Origin: an uncultured Oscillibacter sp.
Lineage (GTDB): Bacteria; Bacillota; Clostridia; Oscillospirales; Oscillospiraceae
Reading direction: 5' to 3'
Assembly: GCA_910585385.1 (NCBI GenBank)
Contig: CAJUDV010000008.1
Coordinates: forward strand, 1 to 64,000
DNA length: 64,000 nucleotides
In this document: positions 24,699 through 33,646 of the stretch, in pieces
How the letters are laid out: each line of letters opens with the position of its first letter
Position numbering within the stretch: the first letter of the stretch is position 1
Made by a program: the position numbers and the translations under genes
Notes under the pieces: generated by a model
Seen by the model: the letters and a program-made list of their open reading frames with translations, nothing else
The model's database searches: none
Told to the model about the DNA's origin: nothing

Positions 24699-25757
24699 CT
24701 AGAGTTTCCCTCTCTTCTCCACCTGATACTTGTCGCTTATATAGTTTCCCGCGATGCGGACGCTCCGCTCGGCATGGAGCAGAATCAACTCCCGCGCCAG
24801 GTGAATGGGATGGTGGCGGACGTAACCGTCCTCCACCGTGGCGATGGGGCGGCTGACCACCTCTACTCCCAGGGCGGCGCAGGCCTCCGTATCCCCCCGC
24901 AGCGCCTCCGCCCCCTCCTCCGCATACCGGGCGGCCACGCCTTTGGGAATGGGGGAGGAATTACACAGGCACAGGTCCACCAGCCCCGGAGCGGAGTGGT
25001 GGAATACCGCCGCGATATGGTCGGAGACCGTGTACCCCTCCGTCTCCCCCTCCTGGGTCATGACGTTGGCCACATAGATTTTTAGCGCCTTGGACGCCTG
25101 GATGGTCTCCACAATGCCGTCCACCAGGAGATTGGGAATGATACTGGTGTACAGGCTCCCGGGTCCCAGCACGATCATGTCCGCCCGGCGCAGTGCAGTC
25201 AGGGCATCCGCCAGGGCCTTTGGGTGCTCTGGAATGAGCCGCACCTGCCTGATACGGCAGTCCTCCCGCTTCTTACAGTAGAAGATCTTGGACTCCCCCA
25301 CCACACTGGCGCCGTTTTCAAACTCCGCCTCCAGCCGCACGTCCGCCGTGGTCACCGGCAGGACCCGGCCCGTGATGGCCAAAACCTCGCTCATGCGGCT
25401 CACCGCCGCGTCAAAGGAAGGTGAGATGCCGTTCAGAGCCGCCAGGAAGAGATTGCCAAAGCTCTGTCCAGCCAGGGACCCCTCGGAAAACCGGTACCGC
25501 ATCAGCTGGCTCATCAGGGGCTCCGTGTTGGCCAGGGCCTCCATGCAGTTGCGGATGTCGCCGGGGGGCGGCATCCCCAGGTCCTGGCGCAGCATGCCGG
25601 ACCCGCCGCCGTCGTCCGCCACCGTGACAATGGCGGCGATGTTCTCCGTATATTGTTTCAGGCCCCTCAGCATGGTGGACAGGCCGTGTCCGCCGCCGAT
25701 GACGGCGACCCGCGGCCCATACTCCCTGGGGACCCGGTAGGATACTCTCTGTTCCAT
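24699..25757 (-). CDS. yvcK: Gluconeogenesis factor YvcK/CofD-like
   Basis: 352-aa UDP-sugar-binding protein with a CofD-like fold: VAVIGGGHGLSTMLRGLK near the N-terminus, VTVADDGGGSGMLRQDLG, PPGDIRNCM and LGPGSLYTSIIPNLLV. YvcK is needed for growth on gluconeogenic carbon sources and correct cell-wall synthesis, and in several species is regulated by phosphorylation. ATG at 25757 (MEQRVSYRV) is selected; the open frame extends 70 codons upstream through the small membrane protein gene. It lies in the murB-rapZ-yvcK-whiA cluster. Confidence 0.95.
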   Translation of the reverse strand: MEQRVSYRVPREYGPRVAVIGGGHGLSTMLRGLKQYTENIAAIVTVADDGGGSGMLRQDLGMPPPGDIRNCMEALANTEPLMSQLMRYRFSEGSLAGQSFGNLFLAALNGISPSFDAAVSRMSEVLAITGRVLPVTTADVRLEAEFENGASVVGESKIFYCKKREDCRIRQVRLIPEHPKALADALTALRRADMIVLGPGSLYTSIIPNLLVDGIVETIQASKALKIYVANVMTQEGETEGYTVSDHIAAVFHHSAPGLVDLCLCNSSPIPKGVAARYAEEGAEALRGDTEACAALGVEVVSRPIATVEDGYVRHHPIHLARELILLHAERSVRIAGNYISDKYQVEKRGKL

Positions 25758-25768
25758 GGTCTCTCCTT

Positions 25769-25975
25769 CTACTTCCGCTCCTCCTGAACGCCCTGACGGC
25801 GCCAGGCCCGCACCTGCAAGGCCATCGCCGTGACGGACAGCAGGAGCCCGCCAATGAAAAGGGCCAGTTTCCCATAGAGATGGCTGGGAGCCCACATCAG
25901 CAGGATACTCGCGGTGACCAGCAGGGCCAGCCCCAGGAGGGCGAAGCCCAAAAGTGTCTTCTTCCAATGCACCAT
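25769..25975 (-). CDS. Small two-helix membrane protein
   Basis: 68-aa protein with two hydrophobic segments (LLGFALLGLALLVTASILLM and LALFIGGLLLSVTAMALQV) and a basic C-terminus (RAWRRQGVQEERK). ATG at 25975 follows GGGGGGAGAAATC; an in-frame TTG eight codons upstream is less probable. It sits between rapZ and yvcK, 11 bp before yvcK, so it is in the operon. I do not recognise a family. Confidence 0.72.
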   Translation of the reverse strand: MVHWKKTLLGFALLGLALLVTASILLMWAPSHLYGKLALFIGGLLLSVTAMALQVRAWRRQGVQEERK

Positions 25976-26027
25976 GAGAGATTTCTCCCCCCTCTCCAAT
26001 GTCAGCCGCTCCCCCGGGACGCGGACG

Positions 26028-26891
26028 CTATCCGCCCCGGCCCATATCCCGGTGGTTCTCCGTCACCTGATAGCCCTGCTGCCGGATAAACTCCGCCAGA
26101 GCGTGGGTCACAGCCACAGAGCGGTGGTGACCGCCTGTACAGCCCACGGCAATGACCAGCACCGCCTTGCCCTCCTCTGCGTACAGGGGCAGGGTGAATG
26201 CCATCAGCTCCTCCAGCCGCTGGAGATACCCCCGGGTCTGCTGGAAGCTGAACACATAGTCCGACACCTTGCTGTCCAGTCCGGTCTTGGGCCGCAGGTC
26301 CTCGATGTAGAAGGGATTGGGCATGAACCGCACATCCAGCACCACATCCGCCTCCATAGGCAGGCCGTACTTAAAGCCGAAAGACGTGACGCTGACCGCC
26401 ATCCCGCCCTTCTCCGCCACGCCCCCAAAGAGACGTAGCAGCTCTCCCCGCAGCTTGGCGGTGGAGAGCCGGGAAGTGTCGATCACATAGTCCGCCCGCT
26501 GCCGCACCGGTTCCATGACCTCCCGTTCCCGGCGGACCGCATCCTCCAAAGAACCCGCCTGGCCGCTGAGGGGATGCCGGCGGCGGGTCTCCTTGTAGCG
26601 TTTGATGATGGTCTCCGGCGAGGCGTCCAAAAACAGCATCCGACAGCTGGACTCCATGGTTTTCAGCTGGTCCAGCACGTCGAAGAGCTCCGCGGGGGAG
26701 CTGCCGGTCCTCACATCGTACACCAGGGCCACCCGCTCATAGCGGCTGCTGGCCCCGGCACAGAACTCCGCGAATTTCAGGATCATGGCGGCGGGCATGT
26801 TGTCGATGATATAAAAGCCCACATCCTCCAGATAGGAGGCCGCCTTGCTCTTGCCCCCTCCGGAGAGGCCGGAGATGATCAAAACGTCCAT
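26028..26891 (-). CDS. rapZ: RNase adapter / nucleotide-binding protein RapZ (YvcJ)
   Basis: 287-aa P-loop protein: Walker A GLSGGGKS at residues 8-15, YIIDNMP, and C-terminal GCTGGHHRSVAVTHALAEF with the conserved HHRSV. In E. coli RapZ controls glmS through RNase E and senses glucosamine-6-phosphate; in Firmicutes YvcJ has nucleotide-binding activity and its role is less clear. ATG at 26891 follows GAGGGGGAG. It is in the standard murB-rapZ-yvcK-whiA neighbourhood. Confidence 0.95.
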   Translation of the reverse strand: MDVLIISGLSGGGKSKAASYLEDVGFYIIDNMPAAMILKFAEFCAGASSRYERVALVYDVRTGSSPAELFDVLDQLKTMESSCRMLFLDASPETIIKRYKETRRRHPLSGQAGSLEDAVRREREVMEPVRQRADYVIDTSRLSTAKLRGELLRLFGGVAEKGGMAVSVTSFGFKYGLPMEADVVLDVRFMPNPFYIEDLRPKTGLDSKVSDYVFSFQQTRGYLQRLEELMAFTLPLYAEEGKAVLVIAVGCTGGHHRSVAVTHALAEFIRQQGYQVTENHRDMGRGG

Positions 26892-26924
26892 ATGCTCCCC
26901 CTCTCAGTCTCCAACAACTCATTC

Positions 26925-27842
26925 TCAGTCCAGAATACGAACCTCCGGCTCCAGGCGGACGCCGGTCTCCGCCAGCACCCGCTCCCGCACCTGGCGGATC
27001 AGCTCCAGCACATCGCCGGAGGAGGCTCCGCCCCGGTTGATGAGAAAACCCGCGTGCTTTTCGCTGACCTGGGCGCCGCCTACCGTCAGGCCTTTTAATC
27101 CGCATTGCTCAATCAGCGCCCCGGCATAGTGGCCCTCCGGCCGCTTGAAGGTACTTCCCGCGCTGGGGTACTCCAGAGGCTGTCTGGCCTTTCGCCTTGC
27201 CATCAGCTCCCGCATTTTCTCCCGGATCGCGGCGGGGTCCCCGGAGGTCAGACGAAACACCGCGTAAAGAAGCACCGCATCCGGGCAATCCGCAAGCAGG
27301 CTGTGCCGGTAGGAAAAGGCCATCTCCCCGCCGGGGATAAGACGGACTCCCTCCTCCGGCAACAGAACCGACACCTCCTGGATAACTTGACTCATCTCCC
27401 CGTCATAGGCCCCGGCGTTCATATAAACTGCGCCGCCCACCGTGCCGGGGATGCCGTGGGCAAATTCCAGGCCAGTCAGACTCCGCTTACAGGCGAACTC
27501 CGCCGCCTGGGCCAGCGTGACTCCAGCCTCCGCCAGAACCGTATCCGGCTCAGGCCCGGTCTCCACCCGGCGCAGGCCAGACGCGGCAATCACAAGGCGG
27601 TCCAGACCGTTGTCGGGAGCCAGGAGATTGGTGCCGTTGCCGATGACAATGGGCCGCGCCCCGCACTCCCGGGCAAAGGACGTCAGCAAGACCAGCTGCT
27701 CCCCATTCTCCGGAAAGGCCATCCGCCGGGCGGGGCCGCCGGTGCGGAAGGAGGTATGCCTCGCCATGGGCTCCTCCGCCGTGATCTTCACATCCGGCAG
27801 ATAGTCCGCCGCCCACCTGTCAAGCTCTGTCACCCAGTCCAT
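26925..27842 (-). CDS. murB: UDP-N-acetylenolpyruvoylglucosamine reductase
   Basis: 305-aa FAD enzyme of peptidoglycan precursor synthesis that reduces UDP-GlcNAc-enolpyruvate to UDP-MurNAc with NADPH. Motifs: HTSFRTGGPARRM (N-terminal FAD region), IGNGTNLL, GLEFAHGIPGTVGGAVYMNAGAYDGE (cited as GIPGTVGGAVYMNAGAY), and YPSAGSTFKRP carrying the catalytic serine. This pattern is the type II (Firmicutes-like, short) MurB. ATG at 27842 follows GGAGGCCC. The C-terminus AGFLINRGGASSGDV is also typical. Confidence 0.96.
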   Translation of the reverse strand: MDWVTELDRWAADYLPDVKITAEEPMARHTSFRTGGPARRMAFPENGEQLVLLTSFARECGARPIVIGNGTNLLAPDNGLDRLVIAASGLRRVETGPEPDTVLAEAGVTLAQAAEFACKRSLTGLEFAHGIPGTVGGAVYMNAGAYDGEMSQVIQEVSVLLPEEGVRLIPGGEMAFSYRHSLLADCPDAVLLYAVFRLTSGDPAAIREKMRELMARRKARQPLEYPSAGSTFKRPEGHYAGALIEQCGLKGLTVGGAQVSEKHAGFLINRGGASSGDVLELIRQVRERVLAETGVRLEPEVRILD

Positions 27843-27869
27843 CCACGGGCCTCCTCATTCTCAAATTGT

Positions 27870-28793
27870 TTACATCGCGCGTCCCAGAAACGCGGCGCCG
27901 ATGATGCCGGCGTCGTTTCCCAGCTCCGCCCGGAGAATTCTTGTGACCCGCCCGCCGTGGCTGGAAAAGCTCTCCCGGGCCACGATCTCCCGCAGGGGCT
28001 CCAGCAGCAGGCGCTCCGGCGCCGCCGCCACGCCGCCGCCAATGGCGATGACCTCCGGACGGATAACATTGATCAAACTGACGGCGCCGTCCGCCAAATC
28101 CTCCACATACTCCCGGCACACCTCCAGCGCGGCCTCGTCGCCCCGCTCCGCCGCCAGGAAGGCCGTCCGGCCCTCCACGCCGCCGTGCTGGCCGGCGATC
28201 TCATGGAGCAGGCTATCCGGTCGGCACTCCATGACCTCCTTTGTCAACCGGATCAAACCGGTGGCGGAGGCGTACCGCTCCCAGCAGCCGTAGCGGCCGC
28301 AGTTGCACAGTTCGCCGCCACGCCGCATCACGATATGCCCCGCCTCGCTGGAGACGGCGCCTCCCCGGAGCTTTCCGTTCAGGATCAGCCCCACGCCAAT
28401 GCCGGTACCCAGGGTCATAACGGCGAAGTCCTCCGTTCCCCTGCCCGCGCCGCAAAAGAACTCCGCCACGGCGGCGCAGTCCGCGTCGTTTCCCAAGAGC
28501 AGCGGCAGGTCCAGATGCTGCCGGAACAACCGCTCCAGAGGCACATTCTCCATGGGGATGTTGGTGGTGAACAGCACGTTGCCGCCGGACACCGCCCCAG
28601 GCAGGCCGATGCCCACGTATTCCGCAGAGCCCCCCTCCTCCAAAACCGCCTGAGAGAGCTCCGCCAGCGTCCCGGCAAAGGCCTCCGGGCCCTGGAAGTC
28701 CATGGAAATCCGTTTGACCCGCAAAATATTTCCCTGGCCATCCACCAGGCCGGCCTTCAGATTTGTTCCACCCACGTCAATACCGATATACAT
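27870..28793 (-). CDS. ROK-family glucokinase
   Basis: 307-aa sugar kinase: N-terminal ATP-binding DVGGTNLKAGLV, GIGLPGAVSGG, LGTGIGVGLILNG, and the ROK zinc-binding signature CNCGRYGCWE. The likely reaction is ATP-dependent phosphorylation of glucose to glucose-6-phosphate, though other hexoses cannot be excluded. ATG at 28793 follows GGAGGATAAGAT. Lying between hprK and murB, it joins carbon catabolite control to cell-wall sugar supply. Confidence 0.92.
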   Translation of the reverse strand: MYIGIDVGGTNLKAGLVDGQGNILRVKRISMDFQGPEAFAGTLAELSQAVLEEGGSAEYVGIGLPGAVSGGNVLFTTNIPMENVPLERLFRQHLDLPLLLGNDADCAAVAEFFCGAGRGTEDFAVMTLGTGIGVGLILNGKLRGGAVSSEAGHIVMRRGGELCNCGRYGCWERYASATGLIRLTKEVMECRPDSLLHEIAGQHGGVEGRTAFLAAERGDEAALEVCREYVEDLADGAVSLINVIRPEVIAIGGGVAAAPERLLLEPLREIVARESFSSHGGRVTRILRAELGNDAGIIGAAFLGRAM

Positions 28794-28818
28794 ATCTTAT
28801 CCTCCGTTTATGCCTGTA

Positions 28819-29757
28819 TCAACCGAGTTTTCCACTGCCCAGATCCGCCCGCTGGTCCACCCGGCGTGCCAGCTCCTCCGCCGCGTTGAAGCCCAAACGG
28901 CGCTGGCGGTTGTTCATGGCCGCCACCTCCACAATGCTGGCGAGGCTCCGTCCCGGGCGCACCGGGATAGTGACACAGGGCACCCGAACATCCAGAATGT
29001 CAATGAAATGGTCCTCAATCCCCAGGCGGTCGTAGAACTTGGTGTTGTCCCACTGCTCAAAGTTAACCACCAAGTCCAGCTGGGACTCATTTTTAATGGA
29101 CCGGAGCCCAAAGAGCTGCCGCACGTCGATGACGCCGATGCCCCGCAGCTCGATGTAATGCCGGATGACCTCCGGCGCGGTGCCCATCAACCCGCCGGAG
29201 AACTTGCGCAGCTCCACCGCGTCGTCCGCCACCAGGCGGTGGCCCCGCATGATCAGCTCAATGGCCACCTCGCTCTTGCCGATTCCCGAGTCTCCAGTGA
29301 TCATCACGCCCTCACCGTGGACGTCCAGCAACACGCCGTGGCGGGTAACGCAGGGCGCCATTACCCGGTTCAAAAGCTCAATGGTCTGGCTGGTGAAGTC
29401 CACAGTGGTCTCTTTTGTTCGCAGCAACGTCCGGCCATGGAATTGGGCGCTCTCCATACACTCCGGAAAACAGTCCAACTCCCGGGCGATGACCAGAGCT
29501 GGAATATCATACAGGAAAAAATCGTCAAAGCACTTCCGGCGCGCCTCCTCCGGCAGCCCCTTGAGGTACATGACCTCCGCCTTGCCGATCACTTGGAGGC
29601 GCATGGGATCAAAATAGTCGTAAAATCCCTGGAATTGCAGTCCGGGGCGGTTCACATCCGTGATCGTCAGTCGTGTGGAATCGTAATCCCTGCCCTTATT
29701 TAGAATCTCCAGATGAGATAAGCTTACAAATTCCGCCAGTTTCAATCCAGCGCTCAT
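28819..29757 (-). CDS. hprK: HPr kinase/phosphorylase
   Basis: 312-aa bifunctional sensor enzyme that phosphorylates and dephosphorylates HPr on Ser-46 and so controls carbon catabolite repression. The Walker A motif is GDSGIGKSE near residue 155, followed by HRLVADDAVEL and the HprK signature IELRGIGVIDVRQLFG; the C-terminus NPGRS-like region is VRPGRSLASIVEVAAM. Two in-frame ATGs exist; the one at 29757 is chosen because GGAGGG lies seven bases upstream. It has its own promoter and starts the hprK-to-whiA cluster. Confidence 0.95.
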   Translation of the reverse strand: MSAGLKLAEFVSLSHLEILNKGRDYDSTRLTITDVNRPGLQFQGFYDYFDPMRLQVIGKAEVMYLKGLPEEARRKCFDDFFLYDIPALVIARELDCFPECMESAQFHGRTLLRTKETTVDFTSQTIELLNRVMAPCVTRHGVLLDVHGEGVMITGDSGIGKSEVAIELIMRGHRLVADDAVELRKFSGGLMGTAPEVIRHYIELRGIGVIDVRQLFGLRSIKNESQLDLVVNFEQWDNTKFYDRLGIEDHFIDILDVRVPCVTIPVRPGRSLASIVEVAAMNNRQRRLGFNAAEELARRVDQRADLGSGKLG

Positions 29758-29799
29758 GACAAAGCCCTCCATTTCAGGTACGCGGTTCCCGCGCTGTTT

Positions 29800-29822
29800 C
29801 GCCCCGGCAAAAAAACGGGGCG
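29800..29822 (-). promoter_or_regulatory. Leader hairpin of hprK transcript
   Basis: Seven-base-pair stem CGCCCCG/CGGGGCG with a T-rich 9-nt loop (on the minus strand TTTTTTTGC), located roughly +17 to +40 of the predicted transcript. No terminator T-run follows. It may stabilise the 5' end or modulate translation; this is inference. Confidence 0.5.
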
Positions 29823-29845
29823 AATCGTGAAAATTTCATTGCTTC

Positions 29846-29874
29846 ATTATATATGAATTTCCCGGTTTTCGCAA
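29846..29874 (-). promoter_or_regulatory. Promoter for the hprK operon
   Basis: Minus strand: -35 TTGCGA (29869-29874), 17-nt spacer, -10 TATAAT (29846-29851). The perfect -10 and AT-rich surroundings support it. Confidence 0.8.
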
Positions 29875-29956
29875 TACTTTCCAGTCATCCGCCGAAAAAA
29901 TCCCGGTTTTTTCCGCCGCGGTCCGGGAGACCGCCGCCGGACAGGACCTCCGGGCA

Positions 29957-29981
29957 TAAAAACAGCCGCCATCCGGCGGCT
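29957..29981 (-). terminator. Intrinsic terminator after the rluB-like gene
   Basis: Stem AGCCGCC/GGCGGCT (29964-29970 with 29975-29981, loop ATCC), followed on the minus strand by GTTTTTA. It closes the operon that begins at the M50 protease gene. Confidence 0.88.
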
Positions 29982-29990
29982 ATTTCCACG

Positions 29991-30701
29991 CTAACAAAGC
30001 TGTTTTAAATCCTGAATCTCCGCTTCTGTTAAGTACCGCCACGCCCCACTAGGAAGCGCTCCCAACTCCAGAGTGTGCTCCCGCACCCGGCGCAGCCGCC
30101 GGACTGTCAGTTCGCAGACGGCACACATCCGCCGGACCTGCCGGTTCTTTCCCTCGTGAATGGTAACGGACAGCTCCGCCGTCTCTCCCGCGGTTTTCAG
30201 CACCGACACCTCAGCGGGACGAATGGCCTCGCCCTCCAGATCCCGCAGCGCGGACAGACGCTCCGCCGCGCCCTCCACCGCTCCGGAGACCGAGACGCGG
30301 TACGTCTTGGAGACCTGATGACTGGGATGGGTCATCCGCTGAGCCAGAGCCCCGTCGTTGGTCATCACCAGCAGCCCCTCAGAGTTCAGATCCAACCGGC
30401 CGACCGGATACACCCGGACGCCACAATCCCGCACCAGATCCGCCACCGTCCGGCGGCCTTTTTCGTCAGAGAGGGTCGTCACGTAGCCCCGGGGCTTGTT
30501 CAGCATCAGATAGACCGGCTCCGCCCTGGCTTCCAGACGGCAGCCGTCAACGAGTATCTCGTCCCTTTCCGGATCCGCCCGCTGCCCCAGTGACGCCGCG
30601 AGGCCGTTGACCGTCACCCGGCCGGCGGCGATATACCTCTCCGCCGCCCGCCGGGAACAAACCCCCGCGGCGGAGAGGAGCTTTTGCAGACGCTCTTCCA
30701 T
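29991..30701 (-). CDS. Pseudouridine synthase, RsuA/RluB family
   Basis: 236-aa protein: S4 domain (RLQKLLSAAGVCSRRAAERYI) at residues 4-24 region, then the synthase domain with YLMLNKPRGYVTT and the catalytic aspartate in VGRLDLNSEGLLVMTNDG, and C-terminal EGKNRQVRRMC. RluB makes pseudouridine in 23S rRNA helix 80-90 region; RsuA acts on 16S. The neighbourhood (scpA-scpB-...-rluB) favours RluB. ATG at 30701 follows GAGTGAGAG. Last gene of the operon. Confidence 0.93.
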   Translation of the reverse strand: MEERLQKLLSAAGVCSRRAAERYIAAGRVTVNGLAASLGQRADPERDEILVDGCRLEARAEPVYLMLNKPRGYVTTLSDEKGRRTVADLVRDCGVRVYPVGRLDLNSEGLLVMTNDGALAQRMTHPSHQVSKTYRVSVSGAVEGAAERLSALRDLEGEAIRPAEVSVLKTAGETAELSVTIHEGKNRQVRRMCAVCELTVRRLRRVREHTLELGALPSGAWRYLTEAEIQDLKQLC

Positions 30702-30714
30702 CTCTCACTCATCC

Positions 30715-31806
30715 TCACTCCGGCAATCCCGTTTTCAGCGTGCTCATGGCTGTCCCCAGCTCTGGCGGCACGGTCCTTCCGCACAGCAGATCCACCCGGC
30801 CAACCTCCGCGCCGTCCAGCGTAAACACCGCCTGTCCCACCGCTGTGCCGGCCAGCACCGGCGCGGCCAGAGGTTTGTCCAGCTCGATCCGGGTCTCCAG
30901 CCGCTCCCCCGCCCCAACGGGCCAGGCGAAGCCGGACGCCGCCGTCAGCGGCACCGTGTCCGATCTTCCACCCTGAACCGCAGCCGTGTCCACCGTGTGT
31001 CCCAGCACCGCCGCCCTCCGGGCCGGATAGGCAGAAAAACCATACTCAAAGAGCGCCTGGTGATCCGCCCAGTCGTTTCCGTCCTGGAGCGTCACCGCCA
31101 CCAGCCGCTGGCCGTTCCGCTCGGCGCAGCTGACCAGCGTCCGGCCCGCCGCTCGGGTGTAACCGGTCTTCAAACCGATACAGCCGTCCATGTAACCCAG
31201 AAGCTTGTTGTGATTGGTCATGGTGCGCCCGCCGATGGTCACCGTCCGGGTGGAGGCGATGCGCATCAAGGTCTCATTTTGCACCGCCGCGCAGGCCAGA
31301 AGGGCCATGTCCCTGGCGGTGGAGTAGTGATCCTCATGGTCCAGGCCATTGGGGTTAGCGAAGGAGCTGTGCTCCATCCCCAGATCTCCGGCGGTCTCGT
31401 TCATCATGCGCACGAATCCCGCTTGACTGCCGCCCACATGACCCGCGATGGCCACTGCGGCATCGTTTCCGGAACAGAGCATCAGGCCGTAGAGCAACGT
31501 CTCCAGCGTCAGCTTCTCCCCCTCTTTCAGATACATGGAGGAACCCTCGGTCAGCGTGGTCTCCCGGTCGATTGTCACAACTTCCCCCAGGTTTCCCTCC
31601 CGGATCGCCACCAGCGCCGTCATAATCTTCGTGGTGCTGGCGATCAGCATCTTCGCGTCGGCGTTCTGCTCATAGAGTACCCGCCCACTGTTCACATCCA
31701 CCAGAATAGCGGACGTCGCAGAGGTATTCACCGCGCATGCCTGACAAGGGAAAATACCATACAGTAATAAAACCACAGACAGACAGCAAAGTATACGCTT
31801 TGGCAA
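30715..31806 (-). CDS. D-alanyl-D-alanine carboxypeptidase (DacF/DacB type)
   Basis: 363-aa penicillin-binding protein 5-like enzyme that trims the terminal D-Ala from peptidoglycan stem peptides outside the membrane. It has a signal peptide (ILCCLSVVLLLYGIFPCQAC), active-site STTK near residue 58, SGN near 112 and KTG near 215, and a C-terminal beta domain ending without a clear amphipathic anchor. The start is TTG at 31806 behind GAGGTGATGG. Its place beside gerW and ytfI fits a sporulation-related DacB/DacF, but a vegetative role is also possible. Confidence 0.93.
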   Translation of the reverse strand: MPKRILCCLSVVLLLYGIFPCQACAVNTSATSAILVDVNSGRVLYEQNADAKMLIASTTKIMTALVAIREGNLGEVVTIDRETTLTEGSSMYLKEGEKLTLETLLYGLMLCSGNDAAVAIAGHVGGSQAGFVRMMNETAGDLGMEHSSFANPNGLDHEDHYSTARDMALLACAAVQNETLMRIASTRTVTIGGRTMTNHNKLLGYMDGCIGLKTGYTRAAGRTLVSCAERNGQRLVAVTLQDGNDWADHQALFEYGFSAYPARRAAVLGHTVDTAAVQGGRSDTVPLTAASGFAWPVGAGERLETRIELDKPLAAPVLAGTAVGQAVFTLDGAEVGRVDLLCGRTVPPELGTAMSTLKTGLPE

Positions 31807-31849
31807 AAACCATCACCTCGTTTTTCGCGATGATGGTAGTATACCCCCA

Positions 31850-32248
31850 TTACTCCAAATCTTTATCTTCTTTTTTGTCGAAAAATTTTTCCACACGGTC
31901 CAGCACATCCGGCACCATTTCTACCACCCGGTCCACGGTGGATACCGGCGGCACTGCCACCGGCAGTACCCGGGTGATGCCATCCTTGATGACCAGGAAC
32001 GCCACCGGGGCGATGTTCACCCCCGCGCCGCTGCCGCCGCCGAACCCCCTGGGCTGTGCCTTTCCGTAGTCCCCGCCGCCACAGCCAAAGCCCATGCTGA
32101 CCTTGGAGATGGGGATCAGCGTTACGCCGTCCGGCGTGGTAATGGGCTGGCCCACAATGGCGTTGGTATCCGCCATTTCCCGGACCTTCTCCATGGCAGA
32201 GCGCATCAGATCGTTCAGTTGGGTCTTCTTTTCCATATTGTTCTCCAT
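31850..32248 (-). CDS. gerW: Sporulation protein GerW / YtfJ family
   Basis: 132-aa protein with family motifs VGQPITTPDGVTLIPISKVSMGFGCGGGD (cited as VGQPITTPDG and PISKVSMGFG), a glycine-rich loop GFGGGSGAGVNI, and PVAFLVIKDGITRVLPV. In Bacillus GerW (YtfJ) is a forespore-made protein needed for efficient L-alanine germination. ATG at 32248 follows GGAAGG. Adjacent ytfI (DUF2953) is the classical neighbour. Confidence 0.93.
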   Translation of the reverse strand: MENNMEKKTQLNDLMRSAMEKVREMADTNAIVGQPITTPDGVTLIPISKVSMGFGCGGGDYGKAQPRGFGGGSGAGVNIAPVAFLVIKDGITRVLPVAVPPVSTVDRVVEMVPDVLDRVEKFFDKKEDKDLE

Positions 32249-32266
32249 TTTGAAACCATCCTTCCC

Positions 32267-32923
32267 CTATGCGGCTCCGGCCCCGGACTTCTCCGGCGCG
32301 GACCGCAGCTTCTTCTTCCGATGTGTTCTCATATAGCGCAGGAAGCACCGCAGGGTTGGAACTGCAATCCCAAAGCCTACAGCCAGCACCGTGCCAATGC
32401 GGATCGAAATTCCCACCGTTCCCTCCGCCCGCGTCTTCTCCTCCTCAAAGTCCACCTCCATGTGGATATGGGGGTCCGGGATATTCAGCAGCCGCTCCAG
32501 CTGGGGCATTCCGGCCCAGATTCCGGCGTTGAGTTCCCCATAGAGCTTCGCGGCGGCGGCGGGGTCCTCCTGTCCGCCAAGGATCAGCGAGAGCCGCAGG
32601 GGCTCGACGCGAATCCCCCGCCGGGTGCGGCCCAAAGCCCTTTTCAATGGTGAGACCAAGATCCGCGCCGCATTCTGAATATCCGCTAACGACGGCTTTG
32701 GAAGGGACCGTTTTTTCTCTCCGGCGGAAGCGTCCTTCTCCTCTTTTGGAGGCTTCTTCTCTTTAGGTCGCCGCTTCTTTCCGGGAACAACCTGAAAACG
32801 GAGCCAGCCCACCTGTACGTCCACGCGCACAGCCTCCCCCAGCGTGATCAGCACACCGGCCCGCGTCCAGCACAGCAGCAGGATCAGCAGCGCCAGAACG
32901 CCCAGTCCCCAGCGCCAAACCAT
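32267..32923 (-). CDS. DUF2953 membrane protein (YtfI-like)
   Basis: 218-aa protein with an N-terminal membrane anchor (GLGVLALLILLLCWTRAGVLI), a highly charged lysine-rich segment (KKRRPKEKKPPKEEKDASAG), and a DUF2953 domain with AAKLYGELNAGIW and a second hydrophobic region near the C-terminus (GTVLAVGFGIAVPTLRCFL). YtfI is a sporulation-linked protein of unknown biochemistry found next to YtfJ. ATG at 32923 lies within the scp operon. Confidence 0.88.
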   Translation of the reverse strand: MVWRWGLGVLALLILLLCWTRAGVLITLGEAVRVDVQVGWLRFQVVPGKKRRPKEKKPPKEEKDASAGEKKRSLPKPSLADIQNAARILVSPLKRALGRTRRGIRVEPLRLSLILGGQEDPAAAAKLYGELNAGIWAGMPQLERLLNIPDPHIHMEVDFEEEKTRAEGTVGISIRIGTVLAVGFGIAVPTLRCFLRYMRTHRKKKLRSAPEKSGAGAA

Positions 32924-32974
32924 AGGCAGTCCCCCTCTCTAAAGAATTCCGCCTCTCTCCTCAGGACAAAATCG

Positions 32975-33607
32975 TCACGGCTCCGGGACGTCCTCTCCCG
33001 GCAGCAGAATCTCCTCACCCTCCTCCGGCTCGGCTTCCGCATCCACAATCTCACCGTTTTCGTTGATGCGCATTTGACCCTCTACGCCAAAATCCGGCAG
33101 ATCCGGCAGGTCCTCCAGGTTGGTTAAGTGAAACGCCCGCAGAAACTGACTGGTGGTACGGTACAGATGAGGCCGTCCCGGCACTTGGAGCCGTCCGCAC
33201 TCCTCAATCAACTTCCGGTCCAGCAGCAGGCTCATGGTATAGGCGCTGTCCACCCCCCGGATCTGATCCACATAGGTCCGGGTGGTGGGCTGGTAGTAGG
33301 CGATGATGGTCAGCACCTCCAGCGCCGGCTGGCTGAGCTTGGCGGGTTTGCGGATCTCAAAGGCCCTGCGGATGGCGTCGGCGTAATCCGGAGCGGAGCA
33401 CAGCTGCCAGCTGTCCTCAACGCGCAGCAGACGGATGCCCCGGCGCTCATAGGCGTAATAGTCCATCAGCCGCTGCAAAGCCTGTTCCGCCGCGGACCGT
33501 TCCAGTTCAAGTGCCACACAGATCCGCTCCGTCTGCACCGGTTCGCCGGAGGCGAACAAAATCGCCTCTACAGCGGACTCGATCTCTTTTGTCTCCAAGG
33601 TTTCCAA
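32975..33607 (-). CDS. scpB: Segregation and condensation protein B
   Basis: 210-aa winged-helix kleisin-associated protein of the SMC-ScpAB condensin. Motifs EAILFASGEPV, RKPAKLSQPALEVLTIIAYYQPTTR (cited as LSQPALEVLTIIAYYQP), and the VDSAYTMSLLLDRKLIEECG region are typical. The C-terminus is acidic (EPEEGEEILLPGEDVPEP). Start is TTG at 33607 with GGAGAACGACC upstream; the next TTG four codons on is an alternative. It follows scpA by 39 bp. Confidence 0.95.
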   Translation of the reverse strand: METLETKEIESAVEAILFASGEPVQTERICVALELERSAAEQALQRLMDYYAYERRGIRLLRVEDSWQLCSAPDYADAIRRAFEIRKPAKLSQPALEVLTIIAYYQPTTRTYVDQIRGVDSAYTMSLLLDRKLIEECGRLQVPGRPHLYRTTSQFLRAFHLTNLEDLPDLPDFGVEGQMRINENGEIVDAEAEPEEGEEILLPGEDVPEP

Positions 33608-33646
33608 GGTCGTTCTCCATTTCCAATATAGTAATATTTTTTATTA

